This document shows positions 35,311 to 51,189 of a stretch of 64,000 nucleotides of DNA, one piece after another (position 1 is the stretch's first letter; the number at the start of each line of letters is the position of its first letter). Under the pieces are notes generated by a model. The model was not told the DNA's origin. It saw only the letters and a program-made list of their open reading frames with translations, and ran no database searches. A program made the position numbers and the translations under genes. Source of the stretch: Cristatella mucedo (Eukaryota; Bryozoa; Phylactolaemata; Cristatellidae); assembly GCA_009760855.2 (NCBI GenBank), contig WPIO01000019.1:372001-436000 (forward strand), given 5' to 3'.

Positions 35311-36889
35311 ACCCAGTCGTCAATAACTCTCTATAGTTCTCCTGCCAGCAGGGTAGTGTATTCCTTGAAGGCTTAATTGTAAGCATTTTAAAAAGGCCAT
35401 TAGAAAAAGAGCGGTTGAAAATGTTGACACTATGAGAGAACCAACAGGTAGAAATGTATTACTCGTGATTTATGTTTCTATGGATATTGCTAGCCTTCAC
35501 GTTGTTCTTCCAGATCACTGGAATGCCTGGGCACGTCTTAGTCGACACCTGATGAAATAGCTGATTTTCATACATTTATTAGGCAGCTGAGTTGACACCC
35601 CAGAAAGGTAACCATTAAGCAACAATGAAGGCAGCTCAGCCTGGTCTGAGAGTTGCCGGCTGTATCTGGGTCTGAGAATACCAGCCAAACACGTCTGAAC
35701 TAAGATGTAGTAGGGCCATCTATGATATGAGATCTTAGTGTCTAGTTTCCGGAAAATAAACTTACAAGACAAAATGCCAACAGTTATATAATCTATTTCC
35801 TACGCTGCCACTGCAAAAAGCAGAGCATTTCTACAATAAAATAAAAAGGTATTAAGCGGAGCTCACGAGAAATACAAACAAGTTTCTGTGCGTTAACCGA
35901 CAGCCAGAGAGCCGCAAATTATTTTCGTAGGATGAGGAATATAACATGATTATTTAAAAAAATACAGCAGTAACATGTTTAAAAAGTTGAAAACACAATG
36001 AGTGGTGACGAGAGATGGCCTTCAAGTCAAAGGACTTCATTGGCTAGCTTGATCGAAAGTGCACGTTCACAACAGTTGTTTCTTAGGATCTAGCTTCCCA
36101 GACAATTGCTACCTAGACAGGGATTAAAATCTTTTAAATATTCACATTTCATCAGTTGACAGGTATCAAGGAGACTGAGCTGTGAGCACAATAGAGAACA
36201 TAGCTTGCGAAGTAAACAATAGTGCTCCTCTCGTGGGACTACTGCATCCGCCTAAACCAGCTATATGCAATTTCGTCGCACCAATCTGGCTTGCTTCAAC
36301 GAAGGGTATATTAAGAACGTTATTCTCCTAGCTTATCAGCAGTCGCATTCCAGACTCACAGTTGCCACCCACATGCGAGCATTTCAAAAACAGCCCACTA
36401 TTTTAGGCCACCGGGATAGATTCTACTATACGCATTCGCAAGGCCAGAAGAGACGCTTCTTCGACACTGATTGATTTCAAGCTGGAAACATTCCTGTCTC
36501 TATTCATCCTGTCAGCCTCTCCGGTCAGTGCTGACGCAGAATCATGCCCACCCAGTGGATGTTGCCCGAGTCACCTTCCAGGGGCCAAAGCCATTTGTGC
36601 AGGCAGGCAAAGCCGCATGTCATTGATAGAACCCGACCAGCGAATATCACAGCTCTCGACTGTGATGCAAAAAAGAAGTCTTGCTGGTGACTTCTATTAC
36701 AATCGAAGACTGCATACAGCCGAAATGTTTTGTATTACAACTTTTAAATTACGAGTGATCCCGTTATAACTAACATTCATTTTCATCATCAGGCTGGTGT
36801 GACTTAGTTCACTCAGCTATGCGGTCAGGTAGAAAGGCAGCATTCACATATTCCTAGCTCGACTTACTCTGAAAGTTTATAAAAGCTAT

Positions 36890-37000
36890 GCCACAGTGCA
36901 GTTTGCTTTACTAAAGATGTCGAGAGCAAAACCTTTAAGACTCTAACCCATAACGTGAGACATGAAGAGCGAGCACTTTGCCACTAGGCTAACATCCATG
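36890..37000 (-). repeat. tRNA-like SINE relic, shared C/D
   Basis: The minus strand gives CCTAGTGGCAAAGTGCTCGC (A-box-like) and ATGGGTTAGAGTC (B-box-like). Copies lie at 42.43-42.54 and 43.99-44.12 kb in unit D. Confidence 0.45.
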
Positions 37001-38026
37001 GGCAGTTGCTAGTATTAGAGCCCATACTGAAGCTCTATATAAGAATGAGTACAGCATGTTTTTCTTAAATTTCTTTACTTGAAGATCGTCAAAGCCGTAC
37101 CTTAGTAGTGTATATTAGTAGTGTTCAAGTAGTTTAGTGGGCAATACATTAGCATTAACGTTTTTAAATTAATATTAATATCACGACGGGTACACAATAG
37201 AGTAACTTCAGCAACTCTCAATAACGGACAGTTCATTACTTCGGGCGACAGCAAAAGGAGTGGTAGTGCATAGAGTGCAAGCTGCTGGAACGAAGTGGCC
37301 ACCATTTGATAAACCCTTTCGACTTCGCAGAACTATACAGTTCTATTATTTCATCGTTCAATCTCGACAATGACAGTGGATGTTGCAACTAATTATACAA
37401 TGTATCACATCTGCTCCTCCTGTCCTGTTTCTTATCTTTGCTATACCATCGTACTGATACTTTACCCATGCCACCACGGACTTAATGCTAACACGACGTT
37501 TGTCATAGTGACAGACTTACTAGCAGATAAAATTACCCTTCTTCAAGAATGAAGCATCGGACGTCCTAGCTCGGGGCTGTACGATCTAAGAAGAGGCCTG
37601 CTTTCACAGTTATTTAGGAGACCAAAGTTTGAGGGTTATTAATGCAGCAACGCAATGTTTCGCCTTTATCTTAATCTATAAGGAAAGTGACAAGTGGTAT
37701 TTAGGAAAAGATGAGAAAACATCTGTACATATATGTCAACATAAAGTTATTTTTGAGATAATCCCACTCTTTGAAAATGCCAAGGATTATATTGTTGAGT
37801 CTTTGTTTGCGGTTCAGTATATCTGATCAGAAATAAGTGGTCTCTAGTGCGAAAAACATGCACATTCTGCAAACAATGATTACAATCTTATTTACACGGT
37901 GCTAACATGTTGACTGGAGCAAGTGCTGCGAGAGAAAAATAGCAAATTATTCACTAGACTTGGCAAGCTCAAAAGCAAGAAGCAGCGAATGTAGAAGCAC
38001 AGCATTACCAGCATAGGGCAACGTAC

Positions 38027-38332
38027 TTTCACACAACGTGGTCTTTTTAATTGTAACTGCTTGTCCGTACTCCACATATTGGTTCACCAGCCGTCGCACT
38101 GCTCTGACACTAATTGTGTACTCACTCTCGGGCAGCAGTGAGAATCTTGAGTGGCTGGTCGTTAGAACATCCTGACATTCAGAGATGTCACCCCACGAAA
38201 TTGCATGGAGCAACGTGATGCATACCTGGTAGGACAGGTCGATATATGTGCCACCTGGTGGCCGATTCCAGCTCAGTGTAAGGGATGTTGAGTTTACTTG
38301 AGACGCATAAAGATCTCTGACTGAGCCAGGAA
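38027..38332 (-). CDS. FN3 exon C-p, apparently intact
   Basis: This is an undamaged p-type FN3 exon of 306 nt (102 codons), phase 1-1, with acceptor CTTTTTCCAG and donor GAAA|GTACGT. The module starts PGSVRDLYASQVNSTSLTLS with Trp in SWNRPPGG. It has the LSYQVCIT core, a cysteine in ECQDV, the LLPESEYTISVRAV strand-F signature, and ends TTLCES. The same length and splice phases as D-p support the boundaries. As an extracellular beta-sandwich it would act in adhesion or ligand binding, which is an inference from family. It lies about 9.2 kb from its paralogue D-p, and the flanking intron sequence is also homologous. Confidence 0.82.
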
Positions 38333-38779
38333 CTGGAAAAAGAAGTACGTGACGGGCTCTGCAAATACTTCTCATGCTCGTGGATTGCGTGGATTGACGA
38401 TTAGGGCATCCACTATTGACATTGGATTGAGTTTTTGAAGCTAGTGGAACGACTAAATTGCACTTGCTGTGTGAATATCAAGAAAGAATCGTTCTCGAAT
38501 AAACGTTTCACATTCCTAATACTAGATGCCATAAAGGAGGCAAGTCGACGGCAAGTTCCTAACTTCATGTCAACTAAAACTAAAAGTGGGGTTCGCTAAG
38601 ACTTGAAGTTGTGCATAAGTCAGACATTTTGACACGTCGAAGAAATAAGAAAAAGTTACTATCGAGGCTTTTGCCAGAGAAGCAAGCACTTCTGATTAGC
38701 AGAATGAAAAAGAAATTCCGGAAGCTAAAACTGAATAAGCCGACATGGAAAGCCTGAGGACTAGCTATGTCTGCTTAGA

Positions 38780-41600
<2,821 letters not shown>

Positions 41601-41609
41601 CAATCTTAC

Positions 41610-41897
41610 GTGTTGCGATGAATATGTTGGTTCTAGTGCCTGTCAGGAGGCTTCCGGAAGGTTCCGTCGAATCCAGTCGAATGGATGCTTGGTACTCGGT
41701 GTTGGACTCCAAATTCGACATCGTTGCACCAATCGAGCCTGGTTTTGAGCTCCAACCAACTTGCATAGTACGTGAGTTGGTTGGTCCAGCTTGTGCATAT
41801 TCCACGATATAATTGGTAGGGGAACCACATATTTTTTTTGGCTACTGCCAACTGATGACCGCTGAGTTGGTCATCCGAGGAGTGAGTAAATAAAGAC
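41610..41897 (-). pseudogene. FN3 exon D-q with one in-frame TAG
   Basis: This q-type FN3 module occupies 288 nt between CTCAG|GT and ACAC|GTAAGA, phase 1-1. The frame reads GLYLLTPRMTNSAVISWQ, then TAG, then PKKICGSPTNYIVEYAQAG. It continues through LESNTEYQASIRLDS to IFIATR. Trp (ISWQ), the P-K-K-x-C turn and the T-x-Y strand-F signature are present. A single nonsense codon lies at 41843-41845, and the rest is open. An alternative, better pyrimidine-rich acceptor (TTTCTGTGTAG, exon from 41915) would lengthen it by 18 nt in the same phase but would not avoid the stop. Paralogues are C-q, B-q and A-q. Confidence 0.75.
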
Positions 41898-42429
41898 CTG
41901 AGACGGCTCTTGAGCCTACACAGAAATTGAGAGTTAAGAATAGTTGGCTTGACATTCAACAAGCCTAACAGTCATATGCTTACACGCATCAGAGCTGAAG
42001 CAATAAATCTGTAGGAATCCTCAACCAGAAGCAATGGGAAATGCCAAGACGACGCAGCTTAGAAGAACAGCTACGGGCGATTATGGCGAGCTTATATTAA
42101 CAAGTCTTACTCCTGTAAATTTACAAGTAGACATGCCATCTAGATGTTTATGGGAATTCAATTACAGTTACATGCGCCAGTCGTGCATAATATTCTCAAA
42201 AGCTACAAAATGCTCACCTAAATGGCGAACAAAATGCTAGCCTTCACTGAAATTCCCTAGCAGGACTGTAGCTCACGGGTTTTCCATTGATATAATGAGT
42301 TTTGTTTATGAACATTCAGGTACGTTACAATAATTCAATGCACGTTTCATTTTCCATTTAAAGACGTTTAGCTGATTTTGGCAGCCAACTTATGTTAGCA
42401 GCAGAAGAGTCTGACGCCCATCACCACCA

Positions 42430-44870
42430 CTATCAGTGGAGAAAACAGGATTGCAAACATAAAGACTCAAACTTATGACCTGGGTCATGAAGAGCGATCA
42501 CCTTACCGCTTGGCTAAGATCCAGGGGCAATTTCGACTTGAGAGTCAATATTCCCCCTAGCTAGATCTGCAAATTTTATAGTATTGTCTTCCTTAAATTA
42601 TTTCAGATGGTGCTCATCATAACCATACCAGATTATTATACATTTGTAAAAGCATCATATTAGTCCACATATTAGCAGACAATTTTAAAATTAATTCAAA
42701 TATCAATTAGGGTTCACCGTAGAGAGACTTCAGCGATTTTTGATAACGGAACACACTCTTATGAACTCACTCGCGTATTCTCATTCAAAATTACAATTTG
42801 GCTAGCACATGCACATGAATAATTACTGAAATTTTAATCTTGCATAATAGTGGCCTGGGTGTCCACCGACCTAGTGGTAAGCTCAGCCCTGCTGGTAAGA
42901 CCAATGTCGCGTCAGGTAAAGATCTAAATACGTCGACATGGGTCGTCAATTGCTCGATTCTTAAATTCGGTCTCTCTTTTTTAGGAGTTGGCGCGAGGCG
43001 TTCGAAGATCGTTGACAACATAATGCAACCGAGCTTCTTCTTAAGTCTCTTCCTGTTGCAGAGTTTTCCCTAAGCGACGTCTTCTGTCGTGTTTTTGCAC
43101 TGCGGCACTGAGTGGTTTCCTTTGTTGCTTGTGTCTCTCAATTTTTTTCTGGGATAGGTACCTTTATATGCTGTTAGATTTTCTCTTTTGTTTACAAATA
43201 ATCGCTACAAAAACTCACTGGTTCACACTTGGTGTACCCAAACTAAGGTTTTTCAATGAAATTTTCCTTCGCCAGTGAAATACCAGAGAAAAAATCAACT
43301 CTGCTCGTCAACTTGGGCCTGAGTGTTCGAGATATCTACCCTTGTGCGATTTCGTCACACCAATCCAGCTTGCTCAACGAAGGGTATACTAAAAAGGTTA
43401 TTCTCCTAGCTTATCAGCAGTCATATTCAAGACTTACAGTTGCTACCCACATGCGAGCATTTCTAAAGCAGCAAACTATTTCAGACCTCTCAGAGAGGTC
43501 GTCGTCTATCTAAAAGCCACGCCGTAAGAGACGCCTCTTTCGGCTCTGATCTCAAACTAAAAGTCAACGTGCTTGCATTCATCCTGTCAAGATCTGACTG
43601 TCAGTGCAGATAAGAATTGAACGTTGCATAACAAAGGCATGATGTCAGTGCAAATACAGAATCATTCCGAACCATTGAAGGCTGCCTGATTCACTATTCA
43701 GTGGCTAAAGCCACCTGTGGAATGTGGAAAACCCCCGAGTGAGCACTAGAAACCAACCAGTAAATATCACAGCCCTCGACTGTGTCTCAAGAGGAAAATC
43801 TCACTTGTGACTTCCATTAACATCGGAGAAAGAATACACCCGAAGCTTGTTTATATACGAGTTCTGGATTACGAGTGATCCAGTTTTTATTGAAATTCAT
43901 TTTCACAAACGAAGCCAGTGCAACTTAGTGCACACGGCTGTGCGGTCAGGGAACAATCCAACATTCACAGCTAGCCAGCACGATTTATTCTGATAGTTAT
44001 AGACGCCCTGACATGGTGCAGTTGCTTCAAAAAAGACGTCAAGAACAATGCCTTTAAGACTCCAACCCATGACTTGAGTCGTGGAGAGCGAGCACCTTAC
44101 CACATGGCAAGATCCAGGGGCAATTGCAAGTATGAGAGCACATATTATAGCTCTATATGCAAATGAGTACAGTATGCCCTACTTACAATTTTTAACGCGA
44201 CGATCATCATAGCCGTACCTTATTGGTGTACCATAGTAAAAGTACTATATCAATCAATATTATTAGCAATACAGTTTCAAAATTAATATTAATATCACGA
44301 AGATAAAGTAGATTTATTTTAGCAACTTTCGATAACTGAACACAGTCACTCACAAACTCAGTCAGGTACTGACTAAACAATTTATATCTGGGTTAGCACA
44401 TATTTGAAAAAACACCGGGAATTTGAACGTTGCATAACAAAGGCATGATTGTCGACTAAATTAGTAGTAAGCCCGGCCTTGCAGGTGAACCAGACCTACA
44501 GTCGGGCAAGAACTCTATACAACGATCTGAATCATCATTTGCTGCAATCTTGGATCCAGTCCCATTCAGTTTTTCGGTTGTCGTATGTGAGGCATTCGCA
44601 GATCGTTGACAGCACGAAGCTACAGGGCTCTTCAGTCTCTTTCTGTTTTACATTTTATTGTGTGTGATGCTTCTGTCAAGTTGTAGTATTGTGGCACAAA
44701 GTCGTCTTGTGTTGCTTTTTTCGCTTTTTGTCTGCGATAGACGCTTGTTTATTTTATTCAATATTCTCTATTTCATTTCCTATTCATTGCCGTGAATACT
44801 CACCGGTCCACCATGATGCTGATAAACTACTGCTTCTATATGGAATTTGACTGCACCAGTGAAAATTCAG
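42430..44870. repeat. 1.6-kb internal tandem duplication in unit D
   Basis: Sequence at about 42.43-43.25 kb recurs at about 44.03-44.87 kb (offset near 1.6 kb). Landmarks in each copy are a tRNA-like relic (ATGACCTGGGTCATGAAGAG and ATGACTTGAGTCGTGGAGAG), a block ending GATCGTTGACA, and a following pyrimidine-rich stretch. No coding function was seen in either copy. Confidence 0.6.
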
Positions 44871-45109
44871 AGAAACTGAGATCACATCAAATTTGCTGTG
44901 CAAAGCTGGCCCGAGTGTTCACTCGCCCGAGTCTGCCTCCCTGAATAATGTTTCACCAGACGGACATAAATCTCGTTTATTAAAATCTGTTTGTCATCGT
45001 CGATAGCGAATCAGAGTTGTGTTGAGGAGCATGCAGACGTGCTGAGCATCTTTAAATTTAAATTCACTCTATATATACCCCCATGAAGAGATGCGGGGAG
45101 ATTTTATTT

Positions 45110-46830
45110 ACCTATATCCATCGCTTAGTGAAAGCAGGAAAAGCACGAACTCTGTCGGTCATGCTCGCTCTGATATTTTCAAACGCGCAAACCCAGCTTG
45201 TCCATGCCGAAGCTGGAAAGCACCTAACTAGTCGTCACTTCGAATGACAGCAAAAATAGTGATATTGCAGAACGTGCAAGCTACTGGAACGACACTTACA
45301 CCCTTTTATACAACTTTTTGACTTTGCAGAATTGTGAAGTTCTAGCATTTCAATGTTTAATTCTAAAAATGAGAGTGTATTGTGCAGCTAAATATACAAA
45401 CTATCAGGTTGCCTCTCTTTTTTGAAACTTTTTAGTGCTGCACCGTCGTAGCAATATATACGCATCCAAAAAAATTAAATTGATAGTTATTAAGCTGTTT
45501 GCTCTCAGCTGACCGATTACGAGTGACACACACTATTAAAAATCCTCAAAAATGAAGCTTCGCGGCTCCAAGTTCACTGGATGTACGATCGTAAAAGAGG
45601 TCAGCTTTCACAGCAACTTAGGCCAACTAACTTTCAGAGTACTTACTGCTGCAGCACGATGTCCAATGTTCTCAAATCCAATTGCGAACAGTGACTGGTA
45701 AACAACTGCAAAGGATGGGCAACGATACCTGCTGACTAGCCTGCAGCAGAGCACATGCACTTCGAGCTAGAAACAAGTCTAGGAAAACGGATGGCTATTT
45801 TTGCGGCATTCCCACTTTTTCAAAATTGGTTTGATTATATTTTAAAAATTTTAAGTGCACTTTAATATATATGTTCAACAACAAATCTTCTCATATGGAA
45901 AAAAATGTGGAATTCTGCATTCAATTCTTAGGATTATATTCGGACGGCAGTAAGCAGATTAGCTGGAACATATGCCGCGCCTAGAACTCAAGGAGACGAT
46001 TCAGTGGACTTCCACAATAAATAAATCACTGGCGATTTTATTTATGCATGCCCATCACTTACCAAAAAGCAGGAGAAGCACGACCTCTGGTCGGTTACGC
46101 TCATTTCCATGCTTTCAACTCGCAAACTCAGCTTGACCAGCTGAAGCGGGATAGCACCTGACTAGTCATCACTTCAGCGGATATTTAAAAGTGGTCGTAT
46201 AGCAGAGAGTGCACCCAGCTGTAAAAACACGGCCGCCCTTTCGCCGAACCTTTAGATTTCATAGCCCGGTGAAGTTCTATCATTTCAATGTTCAATATAA
46301 AAAAATATAGTGCAAGTTCCAGCAAAACATTCAAAGTGCTAAATTATTTCCTCCTTTGTTGATCATCGTCGCCGTACCTTCATAGTAGCACTTCGAGTAT
46401 TCCGCCAATGACTCAATGTAAATGTTACGTCGGTGACAGTGCGTGACTTACTGACAGACTTACTAAAAAACCTAACTTTGAAACGCAAATCTCGGAGGGC
46501 TGCCTGGACGAGTGTCACGTTCCAGTAGGTTAAAACTACTTGCCCAGTCTGGTTAAGCCAGGTGTCAGTGCCTCTTCCTTGTTAGGGAATACCGACGCCC
46601 TTTGTAGAACAGCACGACGAGGAAAAATTCCTTATTTCTGTCAAGCTAAAATCAGAAACGGCATACACAGGGGGCTTATTCTCTCACAGCTGATCAATAG
46701 TGAGTGACACAGATGTAATCGTAATTCTTCAAGAATGAAGCTCTGGAGCTCCTTGTTCAGTGGTTGTGCGATCTTTGAAGGGTTTATCTTTCATAGTACT
46801 GTTGGGAGCCTAACTTTGAGGCCTATGGCT
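45110..46830. repeat. 0.93-kb internal tandem duplication in unit D
   Basis: Two adjacent copies start at about 45.11 and 46.04 kb. Matching landmarks are GCAGGAAAAGCACGA with GCAGGAGAAGCACGA, AAGCACCTAACTAGTCGTCA with TAGCACCTGACTAGTCATCA, and CATTTCAATGTTTAA with CATTTCAATGTTCAA. A related third piece lies at about 37.35 kb in unit C. It is intronic and no gene was seen. Confidence 0.6.
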
Positions 46831-47211
46831 GCTGAAACACGGAATCTACTTTTTCTCTACAATGATTGAGTACGGCGATTGGTAAAAGTCTGCAAAAAAT
46901 ATCGGCAAAGCTGCCTGGAAATCAGACGACGAAAAAAACTCATTCACTTCAAGCTTGAAACTGGTCCAAGGAAGAGGGCAGCCGATTTTTCAGCTTTCCC
47001 TCTCTATGAAAATGGCTTCGAATATTTTTTTGAATTTATGAGCGCATTTCAATATATGTGACAGGAAAAAAATTAAGCGTGTTTAGCGAAAAAAAAAATT
47101 TTAGTATTTTGCCGAGACTGCTTCCGATACATGCATATAGAAAGTTGCGAAATGATTCTCTAAGAAGCGGCGAATGTATTAGCACAGCATTAGCAAGCTA
47201 GTGGAACTTAC

Positions 47212-47517
47212 TTTCACATAGTGTGGTCGTTGTGATTGTATCTGCTTTTCCACACTCTACGCTTTGATTTCCCAGTCCTTGCATGGCTCTGACACCAATG
47301 GTGTACTTCGTTTCGGGTAGGAGTAACGATCTCGAGTGATTGGTCATTAGCACCTCTCGACATTCAGAGGCGTCACTCCACAAAATTGACTGGTACGTTG
47401 TGATGCAGACCTGGTAGGACAGTCCGATATTTCTGCCGCCTGGTGGCTCTTTCCAATTTAGTTTAAGAGACCTTGAATTTACTTGAGACACACGAAGATC
47501 GCTGACTGAGCCGGGAA
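47212..47517 (-). pseudogene. FN3 exon D-p, acceptor mutated AG to AA
   Basis: A 306-nt open frame encodes a complete FN3 module. It starts PGSVSDLRVSQVNS, has the strand-B tryptophan in LKLNWKEPPGG, an LSYQV core, and the LLPETKYTIGVRA signature with the conserved leucine and tyrosine. The donor is intact (GAAA|GTAAGT, phase 1). Its paralogue C-p has the acceptor TTCCAG before TTCCTGG, but here the matching dinucleotide is AA (47518-47519), so the normal acceptor is lost. An in-frame AG 12 nt further in could start the exon at 47505 and cost four residues. It is the most 5' module seen, and no signal peptide exon was found upstream. The FN3 assignment is secure; expression is uncertain. Confidence 0.8.
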
Positions 47518-48489
47518 TTATAAAAGAGGTATACGATAGGCTCTCAATATGCAACTCAAGCTGGCGGATTGCTTCGATTGACGAAGTGTATCCACTATAC
47601 GCGTCAGATAGATTTTCGGAGTTCATCTATCTAATATATAGTTCTTCCTGTACCAATAGGCAGGGACAGTTTTTGTTAAATCACAGTATCACACTCCAAC
47701 TACTAGCTATTTTAAACAAGATAGATGAGGTACACCCTATATAATATAATTAACAAAGCGGAATTAAGCGTGCCAACCTACTAGTAATGATAGTATGAAA
47801 ATAATATGACGACGTAAGTTAAGTTAGCAAGTAAGGGAAGATTACCATGAGGTAATAAATTGCTGGAGAAAGGTCAAATTTTAGCTGCTTAATTTGTAAT
47901 GAAGTCGGAGGAGGTATCGAAATGACTTTACTGAAATTTCCTAACCTTATGTATACCAGGACTAAAAGTTGGGTTTGCCAAAGTTGTATGCTATTAATAC
48001 GTCAGAAGTATACATGCAACTTTAAGAAATAGGAACTAGTCACTCCTCAAAAATTGCCAAAGAAGTAAGTACTTGTCATTAGCAATCTGGAACGTGTGAA
48101 TCAAGGAAGCTAAGTGCGAGTAAACGGATCGGGAAATTTAGCCGTTGGTTAGGATGGAGTCTGTTTCGGATTGGAGAAAAATGGGCAATGTGGCAGTAAC
48201 GATGTTGGCAATGAATAAGCATGTATTGCATCAGAATTTCGGATATTATCTAGTCAAACTTTTGAGAGATGAAACCTCAACCAAATAATCTTACAATAAC
48301 GGGGCTTGACGTAGAGTACGATTTGCGGCAGATGTTGGAGCAATGGAGCTAGAATGCTTCTACTAGTTAGGCTGAGACTAAGGAACAGAAGCCTGTCCTG
48401 TGAGACCAAAAGCTACAACACGTGTAAGTACATGGCTGACTTTACAGTCTCGTTTGCATTGCAGCCGAAGAGACATGCCGGCTATCACT

Positions 48490-48590
48490 ACTGCAAGCAG
48501 TTGGCAATAAAATATCCAAGTCTGTAGCATTTGAATCCACGACCTCAGTCGTGAAGAACGTGCAAAGTACCTCATGGGCTAAAATGGACG
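48490..48590 (-). repeat. tRNA-like SINE relic
   Basis: Minus strand: TTTTAGCCCATGAGGTACTT and ACTGAGGTCGTGGATTCAAA, with A-box- and B-box-like spacing. Confidence 0.45.
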
Positions 48591-48844
48591 GTGAAGATAG
48601 GTTGATGTCTCTATAGAAAAATCACAAGATCTAAAGGAAATCCACACAGCCAGCAGAAAGGGCTAAAGCACCGTTGACTGCGTCTATATAAGATAACATT
48701 CGGTTGCACAAACGGGCAAACCAAAGGTCACTCCAGAGTTGAAAGACATAATCCAAAGATGTTTTTGTATCTAGGATCATTCCCGCGACTTATGCTTACA
48801 ATCATGGTCTGCTATTCTATGCCGACTTGGCATTGGACAAGCAA

Positions 48845-49010
48845 TTTTCCGCAAGTACAGTGGTAAGGTTTCATGCTATCGGAAATTGGTTCAAGTCCTG
48901 TGCATGGTAATGCTTTATTTGGAGCTGAAAGCTAGTGAATGCTGCGAAGGCTCTTCTGAGACTAAAATAATTAAGCTATTAAATCAGCTATTGTGTTCTC
49001 AAAATATTCA
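48845..49010 (+). repeat. tRNA-like SINE relic
   Basis: AGTGGTAAGGTTTCATGC, then GGTTCAAGTCC (B box), then AAGGCTCTTCTGAGACTAAA. The same downstream tail (AAAGGCTCTTCCGTCGCTAC) follows the relic at 51.0 kb, so these form a second SINE family. Confidence 0.5.
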
Positions 49011-49019
49011 TACGAGTGA

Positions 49020-50340
49020 GGACAAGGTGCAACTTAGCCGACAGTGTGACACGTGCTGAATAGTCACCTAGCTAAGCAACTTCTACGATAGTGTGAAGGC
49101 AATTAAATCCAAGATCGTTCCACTACACTGAAGTGCGGATAATAGATATAATAGATTAAAGACGAACATAAGCTCCCAAATAGTGGCCATGGGGTGCACC
49201 AGCTAGAGGCCCTGGCAATGCCTAAGAACCATGCAGCATGAATGTTTCAAGGAACCCATGAACAGCTTTCTTTCCTCGAATCTCTTGAGTTTCATTTTCT
49301 TGGAACTATGACACACTCCTTGTTGCAATGATTGCACGGCTTTCGAGAAAGAGGTAAGACAACCTATGAGCCACCTGACTAGTCAACCTAAACGAAGCGA
49401 AATTCCCCTTCTACTTGAACAAGGAACTTTCAAAAGAACGATGTTGAGTTGGAAAAAATGAATGGATTATACGAAAAACTTACTGTGTCACAAATCAGCA
49501 TGATTTCGGTTATCTATAACATCAGCAGCAACTATCCCGAGTCAAGTATGTTGCTTGCACTACATGACCTATGTCGATAAACAATTAGTTCCGGCCAACT
49601 CCAACCGGGTGATAGTTACTTAATAGTTCTTCTGTCAAAAAATACACGAGGTTTCTCAGTAAACTAACCTGTTTTTCTTTTCGTCCGTACCCAAGGATAA
49701 GCTAGCTTGAGTCAGAGCACTCTGTTGTCGAAACATCCCGAAATAAATTATAGCCAAAACAGCAAGTACAGCAAATGCTAAATTTAGTTATGTGCAGGCA
49801 CGAGTTTAAGCAAGTCTGCACGATAGAATGATAGAGCTAGATGTTGAAATGGTGCTCATCAGAGCACGAAAAGGCAAAGATTTCTACGTCACTGGAACTA
49901 GGGACCGTAAGGAGCTCCATTCGGAATCTAAGACATGCTCAGTGGTCAACTGGACGCCATGCAGATCGCATTAACAGCTCATTAATGTTCGCACTATAAC
50001 GCCACTGTAAAATTATGTATTGCCAAATATCTTGGTGCTACAGAATATTTTGATAGCGTGGCAATTCCTTATTACAGAGAATGAACAAATTGAAAGCAGC
50101 TTCACTGCTAACAAGTACACGTTTGGCACATTAGCTCCCTTACTTACCATTGGACAAGCCTTGGCGAACCGAACATTCAGAGATGTTTTTTGTGCTATTA
50201 TCACTGATCACCGGATCTGAAAATTAAAATCTGGTAACTAAAGATCTTACGGTAACTCGCATCCAACTTTGTTATCGGCAGCTGAAAGATGGTATGTGCG
50301 GTGTGACTCCTTTGGTAAACACAACCACTTTAGTAATAAA
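49020..50340. other. No recognisable feature
   Basis: I see no gene, RNA or clear repeat. The open frames on both strands around 50.0-50.2 kb have no family motif. Confidence 0.35.
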
Positions 50341-50344
50341 GGTA

Positions 50345-50560
50345 ATAATAATAATAGAAAATGTGTTATAGCACCATCAGAGAACCTGATGTCTTTTTAT
50401 ACACTTTGCATTTGCTTTAAAGGAAGCATGACCAACTGGTTAATGGAATAGCATGCACAATGACAGCAAGCATAACATGGTTAGAGGTGATATGCACAGC
50501 CTAAGCATGCAAATAGACTTAATGGCAGAATGCACAGTGTCAGTAAGCACACAAGGGGTT
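50345..50560 (-). mobile_element. L2 3' UTR fragment
   Basis: An AAT-triplet run, then TATAGCACCATCAGAGAACC and ACTTTGCATTTGCTTTAAAG. Further on, GATATGCACAGCCTAAGCAT and AATGCACAGTGTCAGTAAGC match the L2 3' UTR in minus orientation. Confidence 0.65.
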
Positions 50561-50999
50561 GCTATTATTGATTTAATTAAGTAGCAACTAAAATTAGTAG
50601 CGGTGCTGTCTGCTGAAAATATTTTCAAAGCATTAATTTCAATTTTTTAGCATTGTGATACGGCTAGCTACTATGGTGAAATGCATTTTGCGAAAGTCGT
50701 ATTTAAGTGCCTTCTGATGGAAAAGTGATAGATAGGGCTATTTCTTAAAAGCACAGGAAGCAATCTGACCAATATACTGGTATTAAATCACAAGCCAGCT
50801 AAGGAAAATCAATGAATTCTTTCGGGATAAGGACATGCAACTACCTTGTTGCCGGCTTAGCCCGGTGTTCCCGGTCCAGTTACCAAGATGCTGTTTATGT
50901 TCCCATTACTTGACTGCCATTCGCATTGTCACCATCGCATGTCTGTTAAATCGATGACTTCTTTCGGGATAAGGGCATTCAACTAGCGGGCTGCTATGA

Positions 51000-51160
51000 T
51001 AGCACACTATGTATGGTCGTTGCTCTCCACGACCACGATCCTGGGATCGTGGGTTCACATCCTACAGTGGGCGTTCCTTTACTGCTGCTGCAAGCAGCAG
51101 TGATAGCCGTAAAGGCTCTTCCGTCGCTACATCAAAGACGCTGTTAGATCAGCTCGTATT
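51000..51160 (+). repeat. tRNA-like SINE, second family
   Basis: CTATGTATGGTCGTTGCTCTC, CACGATCCTGGGATCGTGGG and GGGTTCACATCCTAC (B box) lead into a hairpin TGCTGCTGCAAGCAGCAG and the AAAGGCTCTTCCGTCGC tail. It is the best copy of this family. Confidence 0.55.
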
Positions 51161-51189
51161 TTTCACGTGAGCGACAAAACCTTTAAGTC

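Larger units (their letters stand above)
32735..38770. repeat. Duplication unit C (contains C-q and C-p)
   Basis: Left copy of a second tandem pair, collinear with unit D. Shared landmarks are the q exon, the stretch 36270-36400 against 43340-43460 (both containing ATTCTCCTAGCTTATCAGCA), a tRNA-like relic, the p exon, and sequence upstream of p to about 38770. Unit C has about 1.8 kb more than D between q and the shared landmark, largely the GC-rich block at 33.97-35.31 kb. The rest of the intron shows nothing gene-like. Confidence 0.7.
41610..48110. repeat. Duplication unit D (contains D-q and D-p)
   Basis: Right copy of the C/D pair. It contains two further internal tandem duplications (about 1.6 kb and 0.93 kb), which explain why it is longer than C between the shared landmark and the p exon. 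Unit D exons are damaged (nonsense codon in q, acceptor loss in p). Confidence 0.7.
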